This document shows positions 1 through 3,936 of a stretch of DNA of 5,183 nt, piece after piece. Numbering within the stretch: the first letter of the stretch is position 1; every line of letters starts with the position of its first letter. The translations under genes were made by a program, and so were the position numbers. The notes below the pieces were generated by a model. The model was not told the DNA's origin. It did not search any database and was given only the letters and a program-made list of their open reading frames with translations. This DNA comes from Clostridia bacterium (GTDB lineage Bacteria > Bacillota > Clostridia > UMGS1810). Location: the NCBI GenBank assembly GCA_017503945.1, contig JAFVSB010000021.1:1-5183 (forward strand), given 5' to 3'.

Positions 1-809
1 GTGATAGCTTCGCCGATTTCAGCGCCTGTGTTTGCAATGTATTTTGCAACATCGATGTCGCCGTCAAGGATGTATGCCTGATCGAGCAAGCAGATTTCTT
101 TGAAGTATTTTTTGATTCTGCCGGCAACCATTTTTTCTGCAATGTTTGCAGGTTTGCCTTCGTTGATAGCCTGCTGAGTGAGAATTTCTTTTTCTTTTTC
201 AACTTCATCAGCAGGAACGCTTGCTTCGTCTTTGTATTTGGGATTCATGGATGCAATCTGCATACATACATTCTTAGCCATGCCAGCAATCTTATCTGCT
301 GATGCAGCAGTTTCGAAGTTAACAAGCACACCGATTTTGCCGCCGCCGTGAATGTAGGAATTTACGCAGCCTTCAAATCTCTGGAATCTTCTGATGTTCA
401 TGTTTTCACCGATGGTGAGAACTTTTTCTCTGAGCATTTCTTCTACGGTGAGGTTGTCATCGAATTTCAATGCTTTGAGAGCATCAATGTCTGCAGGGTT
501 ATTTTCTGCAACGATTTTTGCAAGTGTGTCAACAAAAGCTACGAAATCAGCATTTTTGGCAACGAAGTCAGTTTCGGAGTTAACTTCGATAACAGCGCCG
601 ATTTTGCCGTCTTCGCTGATGTAGGCGCTTACAACACCTTCAGCAGCAATTCTGCCTGCTTTTTTAGCAACAGCAGCGAGGCCTTTTTCTCTCAAAAATT
701 CTATAGCTTTTTCCATATCGCCGTTGGAGTCAGTGAGAGCTTTTTTGCAATCCATCATTCCACAGCCGGTTCTTTCTCTGAGTTCTTTTACATCTTTAGC
801 TGTAAACAT
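1..809 (-). CDS. tsf: Elongation factor Ts (EF-Ts), 3' end cut by the window edge
   Basis: EF-Ts is the cytoplasmic nucleotide exchange factor that releases GDP from EF-Tu so that it can reload GTP and aminoacyl-tRNA. The minus-strand frame opens with MFTAKDVKELRERTGCGMMD and continues CKKAL, which is the N-terminal UBA-like EF-Tu-binding domain and first family signature (about residues 1-50). The second signature, EVNSETDFVAKN, lies at residues 75-86; TDFV falls at 80-83, the position where the family inserts into EF-Tu. The 269 complete codons visible end in TGAEIGEAI, so roughly 30-40 C-terminal residues should lie beyond base 1 (family usual length about 290-305). The start is fixed by GGGAGGT 8 nt upstream. 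The gene begins 38 nt after the rpsB stop with no terminator between, so the two are very likely co-transcribed. No anomalies seen; Arg codons are mostly AGA, as in rpsB. Identification is firm. Confidence 0.97.
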   Translation of the reverse strand, partial: MFTAKDVKELRERTGCGMMDCKKALTDSNGDMEKAIEFLREKGLAAVAKKAGRIAAEGVVSAYISEDGKIGAVIEVNSETDFVAKNADFVAFVDTLAKIVAENNPADIDALKALKFDDNLTVEEMLREKVLTIGENMNIRRFQRFEGCVNSYIHGGGKIGVLVNFETAASADKIAGMAKNVCMQIASMNPKYKDEASVPADEVEKEKEILTQQAINEGKPANIAEKMVAGRIKKYFKEICLLDQAYILDGDIDVAKYIANTGAEIGEAI

Positions 810-847
810 ATTATATTACCTCCCGATTATATTTTCGTTTATAATGA

Positions 848-1570
848 TTATGCTTCTGCCTGCTCTTCAGCTGCCAGAGGAGCATCTTCACCCTGACGGC
901 ATTCTACAACAGCGTTTGCCATGGTGGAAGCGATGAGTTTAACTGCTCTGATGGCATCATCGTTGCCGGGGATTACATAATCAACATCGTCGGGATCACA
1001 GTTGGTATCAACAATAGCAACAACGGGAATGCCGAGTTTCTTAGCTTCAGCAACTGCAATTTTTTCTTTTCTGGGGTCTACAACAAACATAGCTCCGGGA
1101 AGCTTTTTCATATCTTTGATACCGCCAAGATATTTTTCGAGCTTTTCACATTCGAGTCTGAGCTTAACAACTTCCTTTTTGGGGAGAAGATCGTATGTGC
1201 CGTCTTCTTCCATCTTTTTGAGCTGGTTGAGTCTGCCGATTCTCTTCTGGATTGTTTTGAAGTTGGTGAGCATACCGCCGAGCCATCTTGCATTTACAAA
1301 GTACATGCCTACTCTTTCAGCTTCTTCTTTGATGGATTCCTGAGCCTGCTTCTTTGTGCCGACAAAAAGGATATCCTGACCGTTTTGAGCGATTTCTTTG
1401 ATGAAATCATAAGCTTCAACAATCTTCTTTACTGTTTTCTGAAGATTGATGATGTAGATACCGTTTCTTTCGGTGTAGATGTATTCCGCCATTTTGGGGT
1501 TCCATCTTCTGGTCTGGTGTCCAAAGTAAACACCTGCTTCTAACAACTGCTTCATTGAAATAACTGACAT
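848..1570 (-). CDS. rpsB: 30S ribosomal protein S2
   Basis: Ribosomal protein S2 binds late to the 30S subunit near the head-body junction and is needed for S1 or mRNA docking in many bacteria. The 240-residue product has the usual length (about 235-260). The N-terminal family signature is visible as MKQLLEAGVYFGHQTRRWNP (residues 6-25), followed by YIYTERNGIYIINLQKT (about 30-46). A charged helical segment around residues 105-160 matches the coiled-coil insertion of S2. The second conserved block is PGAMFVVDPRKEKIAVAEA and then LGIPVVAIVDTNCDPDDVDY, followed by IPGNDDAIRAVKLI. The acidic, Ala/Glu-rich tail EEQAEA is typical and dispensable. The start is set by GGAGGTGA at 1577-1584, 6 nt upstream. 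It heads an rpsB-tsf operon with a 119-nt leader that could allow autoregulation by S2 (inference). Identification is firm. Confidence 0.98.
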   Translation of the reverse strand: MSVISMKQLLEAGVYFGHQTRRWNPKMAEYIYTERNGIYIINLQKTVKKIVEAYDFIKEIAQNGQDILFVGTKKQAQESIKEEAERVGMYFVNARWLGGMLTNFKTIQKRIGRLNQLKKMEEDGTYDLLPKKEVVKLRLECEKLEKYLGGIKDMKKLPGAMFVVDPRKEKIAVAEAKKLGIPVVAIVDTNCDPDDVDYVIPGNDDAIRAVKLIASTMANAVVECRQGEDAPLAAEEQAEA

Positions 1571-1689
1571 ATTAATTCACCTCCAAATTTTTTTACCCTC
1601 CATATGCGTCATCTGACAACAAGACAGCAAAAACTATGTCGGATTTCTGCTGCAAACTCACTGCCATCGGCATATGTGTGTATTTACCG
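1571..1689 (-). promoter_or_regulatory. rpsB 5' leader with candidate structured RNA
   Basis: This is the untranslated stretch between the inferred start of transcription (about 1689) and the rpsB ATG. Read on the minus strand it shows an outer 7-bp stem, CATATGC (1676-1670) with GCATATG (1607-1601). Inside it is a hairpin GCAGCA/TGCTGT (1653-1648 with 1629-1624, one G-U pair), and possibly a weak 3-bp hairpin GTC/GAC (1617-1615 with 1610-1608). The 3' arm of the outer stem ends 16 nt before the ribosome binding site GGAGGTGA. Leaders of ribosomal protein operons often bind one of the encoded proteins. That this one binds S2 is inference; I do not recognise it as a named family from sequence. 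Confidence 0.4.
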
Positions 1690-1695
1690 CATAAT

Positions 1696-1724
1696 ATTTT
1701 ACCATAAGTGAAGGATAAAATCAA
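1696..1724 (-). promoter_or_regulatory. Proximal rpsB-tsf promoter, sigma-A type
   Basis: On the minus strand, TTGATT (1724-1719) is followed by a 17-bp spacer and TAAAAT (1701-1696). Both hexamers are close to TTGACA/TATAAT and the spacing is optimal. Transcription would begin near 1689, giving a leader of about 119 nt to the rpsB start codon. No other equally good promoter lies closer to rpsB. Confidence 0.7.
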
Positions 1725-1726
1725 GG

Positions 1727-1755
1727 AAAATTTTTCAGTGCATGCAAAAATTTTT
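1727..1755 (-). promoter_or_regulatory. Candidate UP element / A-T tracts upstream of the rpsB promoter
   Basis: Two A-tract/T-tract runs, AAAATTTTT (1727-1735) and AAAAATTTTT (1746-1755), sit directly upstream of the rpsB -35 box, with centres about 20 bp apart, i.e. roughly two helical turns. Their placement matches where the RNA polymerase alpha subunit contacts UP elements of strong rRNA and ribosomal protein promoters. The DNA here is also likely to be intrinsically curved. The role is inferred from position and composition only. Confidence 0.4.
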
Positions 1756-1793
1756 AACAAAGGTTTTGAAATATTTTTGCCAATACTGATTAA

Positions 1794-1823
1794 ATTATAC
1801 AAAAATAAAAAAACGCTTGACAA
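1794..1823 (-). promoter_or_regulatory. Candidate distal rpsB promoter overlapping the tRNA promoter
   Basis: On the minus strand, TTGTCA (1823-1818) is separated by an 18-bp T-rich spacer from a perfect TATAAT (1799-1794). It would start transcripts near 1787 and give rpsB a second, longer leader of about 216 nt. The -35 hexamer occupies the same bases as the plus-strand TTGACA of the tRNA-Gly promoter, so both promoters cannot be occupied at once. In AT-rich DNA a chance match is possible. Confidence 0.45.
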
Positions 1824-1845
1824 AAAGGGTAAAAGCTGATATACT
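1817..1845 (+). promoter_or_regulatory. tRNA-Gly promoter, near-consensus sigma-A
   Basis: Perfect TTGACA (1817-1822), a 17-bp spacer, then TATACT (1840-1845). The predicted start is near 1852, leaving a leader of only about 14 nt before the mature tRNA 5' end for RNase P to remove. Strong core hexamers suit a stable RNA gene. The leader contains a small TAGC-AAA-GCTA hairpin (1854-1864) abutting the tRNA. The same promoter may feed the downstream ttcA-like and tadA genes by read-through. Confidence 0.85.
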
Positions 1846-1865
1846 AACTCTCGTAGCAAAGCTAT

Positions 1866-1937
1866 GCGGGAGTGGCTCAGTGGTAGAGCGTCACCTTGCC
1901 AAGGTGAACGTCGCGAGTTCGAATCTCGTCTTCCGCT
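1866..1937 (+). tRNA. tRNA-Gly (anticodon GCC)
   Basis: A full cloverleaf can be folded. The acceptor stem is GCGGGAG (1866-1872) with CTTCCGC (1930-1936, one G-U pair). The D arm runs 1875-1889 with GGCTCAGTGGTAGAGC. The anticodon stem TCACC/GGTGA holds the loop TTGCCAA (1896-1902), with anticodon GCC at 1898-1900. A 5-nt variable loop ACGTC follows, then the T arm GCGAG/CTCGT with loop TTCGAAT. The discriminator is U (1937), as expected for bacterial tRNA-Gly, and CCA is not encoded, so it must be added by the nucleotidyltransferase. It decodes GGC and GGU. Position 32 is U, so this tRNA is not itself a substrate for C32 thiolation by the neighbouring TtcA-like enzyme. A strong promoter precedes it and a terminator follows 4 nt later. 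Confidence 0.97.
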
Positions 1938-1941
1938 TTTT

Positions 1942-1974
1942 AAAACGCACACTTCGGTGTGCGTTTTTTGTTTT
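1942..1974 (+). terminator. Intrinsic terminator of tRNA-Gly
   Basis: AAAACGCACAC (1942-1952) and GTGTGCGTTTT (1957-1967) form an 11-bp perfect stem capped by a TTCG tetraloop, followed by a T-rich tail (TTGTTTT). It lies 4 nt after the tRNA and ends only 18 nt before the ttcA-like start codon, so any read-through transcript carries it in the leader of that gene. Confidence 0.9.
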
Positions 1975-1992
1975 ATTAAAAGGGTGATTGGC

Positions 1993-2721
1993 ATGAAACG
2001 AATCATGAGCATTATGCGAAGTACAATTCAAAAATATGATATGATACACGAAGGCGACAAAATAGCTGCCGCGGTATCGGGCGGCAAAGACAGCATGGTG
2101 ATGCTTGAGGCTCTCGGCCAGCTCAGAGAGTTTTATCCGCAAAGATTTGAGCTTGGCGCAATATGCATTGACATTGGCTTTGAGGGGGCGGATTTTTCGA
2201 GCGTGGAAAAATATTGCCGCGACAAAGCAATTGACTGCCACATTGAAAAAACCGTGATTAAAACCGTGGTGTTTGACAAAATGAAGGAAAAAAGCCCATG
2301 CTCGCTGTGTGCCAGAATGAGGCGAGCTGCCCTTTGCGGTACTGCCGAAAAGCTTGGCAACAATAAAATTGCCCTGGGGCACAACAGAGAAGATGCCAAC
2401 GAAACTCTTTTGATGAATATTTTTAAAAACGGCAAAATCGAATGCTTTGAGCCGGTGACCTGCTATGATGACAAAAACATATGCATCATAAGACCGATGG
2501 TTGCAGTGCCCGAGGGTCTTATAGCGGCAGCCAGAAAGCGAAACGCCATACCCGTGAGCGAAAAGGTGTGCCCTGTTGACGGTCACACAGACAGGCAAAA
2601 GATTAAAAACATGATAAGACAAATGAGTGCAGAAAATAAAAATATAGCAAAAAACATTTTTGCTTCGATAGAAAAGCACGAATGTTTTGCTTCGAAAGTG
2701 CACGAGGTGAAAAATAAATGA
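1993..2721 (+). CDS. ttcA: TtcA-family tRNA 2-thiocytidine synthetase (PP-loop ATPase)
   Basis: TtcA enzymes activate C32 in the anticodon loop of certain tRNAs with ATP and replace its oxygen with sulfur, using a [4Fe-4S] cluster; they act in the cytoplasm. In the 242-residue product the PP-loop SGGKDS is at 29-34. The pair C103-SL-C106 in PCSLCARMRR and the later C193 in KVCPVDG match the three cluster ligands of TtcA. The conserved block ALGHNREDANETLLMN is at 127-142 and RPMVAVPE at 168-175. There is no N-terminal zinc finger, which argues against the related TtuA type. Start choice: ATG 1993 has GGTGA 5 nt upstream and lies after the tRNA terminator; the frame is open further upstream only through the tRNA gene itself. 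The last 4 bp overlap tadA (ATGA). Substrate specificity is inferred; in Firmicutes this family is less studied than in E. coli, so the exact target could differ. Confidence 0.85.
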   Translation: MKRIMSIMRSTIQKYDMIHEGDKIAAAVSGGKDSMVMLEALGQLREFYPQRFELGAICIDIGFEGADFSSVEKYCRDKAIDCHIEKTVIKTVVFDKMKEKSPCSLCARMRRAALCGTAEKLGNNKIALGHNREDANETLLMNIFKNGKIECFEPVTCYDDKNICIIRPMVAVPEGLIAAARKRNAIPVSEKVCPVDGHTDRQKIKNMIRQMSAENKNIAKNIFASIEKHECFASKVHEVKNK

Positions 2722-3161
2722 ACTACATGAAGCTCGCCCTCGGCGAAGCACAAAAAGCATATGACGAAAACGAAGTGCCCATAGGGGCTGTGATTGTGAA
2801 AGACGGCATTGTGATAGCCTCGTCACACAACAAGTGCGAAAAAGAAAAGGATTGCACCTGCCATGCAGAAATGAATGCTATTAAAGCCGCAATGAAGATG
2901 ACGGGCGAAAAGGTGCTCGATTCTTGCGAGATGTATGTGACGGTGGAGCCGTGTGCAATGTGTGCAGGAGCTATAGCAAATGCGCGCATAAGGCGCGTGT
3001 ATATAGGTTGCGAAGAGCCAAAAACAGGGTGCATGGGCTCTGTGACAAATCTGGCAAACATGCTGCCCCACAAATGCGAAGTGTATTATGGCTTTTGCGA
3101 AGATGAATGTAAAAGCATAATGAAAAAGTTTTTTGAATCTAAAAGAAAAATCACCGATTAA
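2718..3161 (+). CDS. tadA: tRNA-specific adenosine deaminase TadA
   Basis: TadA hydrolytically deaminates A34 to inosine in tRNA-Arg(ACG), allowing one tRNA to read CGU, CGC and CGA; it is usually essential. The 147-residue product has the cytidine/deoxycytidylate deaminase fold: the zinc ligand and proton shuttle motif HAE (H49, E51) and PCAMC (P78, C79, C82). The tRNA-type C-terminal half follows, with ARIRRVYIGCEEPKTG, then GSVTNLANM and a terminal helix FFESKRK. Length is normal (about 145-170). GAGGTGA at 2704-2710, inside the upstream gene, lies 7 nt before the ATG and fixes the start; ATGA overlap implies translational coupling with the TtcA-like gene. Odd points: eleven cysteines, and Cys48 before HAE where TadA normally has Ala (TCHAE rather than TAHAE). 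A nucleobase or guanine deaminase is the alternative, but the C-terminal half fits TadA better. Confidence 0.92.
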   Translation: MNYMKLALGEAQKAYDENEVPIGAVIVKDGIVIASSHNKCEKEKDCTCHAEMNAIKAAMKMTGEKVLDSCEMYVTVEPCAMCAGAIANARIRRVYIGCEEPKTGCMGSVTNLANMLPHKCEVYYGFCEDECKSIMKKFFESKRKITD

Positions 3162-3180
3162 CAATTAATCGGTGATTTTT
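3146..3180. terminator. Bidirectional intrinsic terminator between convergent units
   Basis: A perfect 16-bp inverted repeat, AAAAATCACCGATTAA (3146-3161) and TTAATCGGTGATTTTT (3165-3180), with a 3-nt loop. The flanking A and T runs make it a rho-independent terminator on both strands. On the plus strand it ends tadA, whose last codons and stop lie within the 5' arm. On the minus strand it begins 2 nt after the lipoprotein stop codon. Confidence 0.9.
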
Positions 3181-3181
3181 G

Positions 3182-3895
3182 TTATATTTCAAATTGTTTC
3201 ATTGCTTCATCATCAATGAATATTTCTGCATCTTTTTCCCACTGCTTGGCTATGGCATTGAACTTTTCTTTTTTGGCTGCATCAAGCATCATGTCAGGCG
3301 AAAATTCCTCGGCATGGGCCTCGGAGAATGCCAGAAGCTCTGCATCTGATATGTCAAGAAGTCCATTTGCATCATAGGTGCTATAGAGCTTTGAAATATA
3401 TGCATTTTCGGTTATTATCTGCTTGTAGGCCTGCATGTTGGTGCCCATGTCGGCAAGAAGTGCACTAAAAGCCTCTTCGCCGCCCTGAGCAGTAACAACA
3501 GAAGCTACATCGGCATCGATGGCAGCTTGTTCATCAGAAGTAAGCAAAATGCCTTCGGCCACAGCCTTGAGATATTGAACTGTTTGAAACACTGCATTGT
3601 CAGCTGCCACATCACGGGCAACCTCCACTGCATTTTTGCCCTCTATCTCAGTTGTTTGCCAATAAAGCGCTATGTCTTCGTCGGTGGAGTTGTCAGTTGT
3701 GTGGCCTGCCTCTGAAAGCATGCTGCTCTGTGCCACATAGAAGAAATAGCCTATATACTCTTTGGTCAGCGGCTTACTATCAACGCTGATGTAAACCGCA
3801 CTATCTGACGGATCAGAAATGCCGGAGCAAGCACCAAGTGCAAACAACAAAGAAACCATTAATATAAAAGATATAAGATATTTGCAAAATTTCAT
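3182..3895 (-). CDS. PrsA/SurA-like lipoprotein, apparently without a parvulin domain
   Basis: A 237-residue secreted lipoprotein. Residues 1-22 form a signal peptide with a basic start (MKFCKY) and hydrophobic core, ending in the lipobox LGAC with Cys23 as the lipidation site, so the mature protein should sit on the outer face of the membrane. Residues 35-190 are mostly helical and resemble the chaperone domain of PrsA/SurA foldases: a short opening strand (VYISVDSKPLTKEYIGYF), several amphipathic helices, and ISDAELLAFSEAHAEEF, the helix that normally leads into the parvulin domain. Here it passes after a few residues into KFNAIAKQWEKDAEIFID, which resembles the family's C-terminal end. No parvulin HIL-type motif is seen. 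Probable role: chaperone for exported proteins, without prolyl isomerase activity (inference). Start: ATG 3895 is preferred because GAGGTGG lies 6 nt upstream; an in-frame GTG at 3910 lies within that ribosome binding site. It follows mfd by 41 nt, probably as one operon. Confidence 0.7.
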   Translation of the reverse strand: MKFCKYLISFILMVSLLFALGACSGISDPSDSAVYISVDSKPLTKEYIGYFFYVAQSSMLSEAGHTTDNSTDEDIALYWQTTEIEGKNAVEVARDVAADNAVFQTVQYLKAVAEGILLTSDEQAAIDADVASVVTAQGGEEAFSALLADMGTNMQAYKQIITENAYISKLYSTYDANGLLDISDAELLAFSEAHAEEFSPDMMLDAAKKEKFNAIAKQWEKDAEIFIDDEAMKQFEI

Positions 3896-3901
3896 AACAA
3901 A

Positions 3902-3908
3902 CCACCTC
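3902..3908 (-). promoter_or_regulatory. Ribosome binding site that fixes the lipoprotein start
   Basis: GAGGTGG on the minus strand, 6 nt before ATG 3895. The longer frame with a GTG start at 3910 would place this motif inside the coding region and would add MRWFV ahead of the signal peptide, so the ATG is the better start. Confidence 0.8.
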
Positions 3909-3936
3909 ACTTTTCTTGTTTATTATATAATAACTC

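Noticed and set aside
348..896. Plus-strand frames opposite tsf and rpsB
   Set aside because: Antisense shadows of highly conserved genes; low-complexity Phe/Ser-rich translations without domains or ribosome binding sites.
1577..1603. Eight-codon upstream ORF (MEGKKIWR) whose TGA stop overlaps the rpsB ribosome binding site
   Set aside because: No ribosome binding site precedes it and its ATG is in the 3' arm of the proposed leader stem; probably chance, though a leader-peptide role cannot be excluded.
1764..1800. Plus-strand TTGAAA ... TATAC as a second tRNA promoter
   Set aside because: The hexamers are about 24 bp apart, or about 13 bp if TTGCCA is used, both outside the workable spacer range.
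1864..1992. Upstream extension of the TtcA-like frame to an ATG at 1864
   Set aside because: The extension would translate the tRNA-Gly gene and its terminator; the ATG at 1993 has a ribosome binding site and matches the family's start.
1593..2012. Minus-strand frame of 139 codons across the rpsB upstream region
   Set aside because: It runs through the tRNA gene, its terminator and both promoters, has no credible protein features, and overlaps the rpsB leader.
1891..2826. Long minus-strand open frame (311 codons) opposite the TtcA-like gene and into tadA
   Set aside because: It is antisense to two genes with clear family motifs, crosses the tRNA gene and terminator, and its His/Phe/Arg-rich translation has no recognisable domain.
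3920..3933. Perfect AT palindrome TTATTATATAATAA between mfd and the lipoprotein gene, containing TATAAT
   Set aside because: No acceptable -35 hexamer lies 16-18 bp upstream, and the stem is pure A/T, so neither a promoter nor a terminator is convincing.
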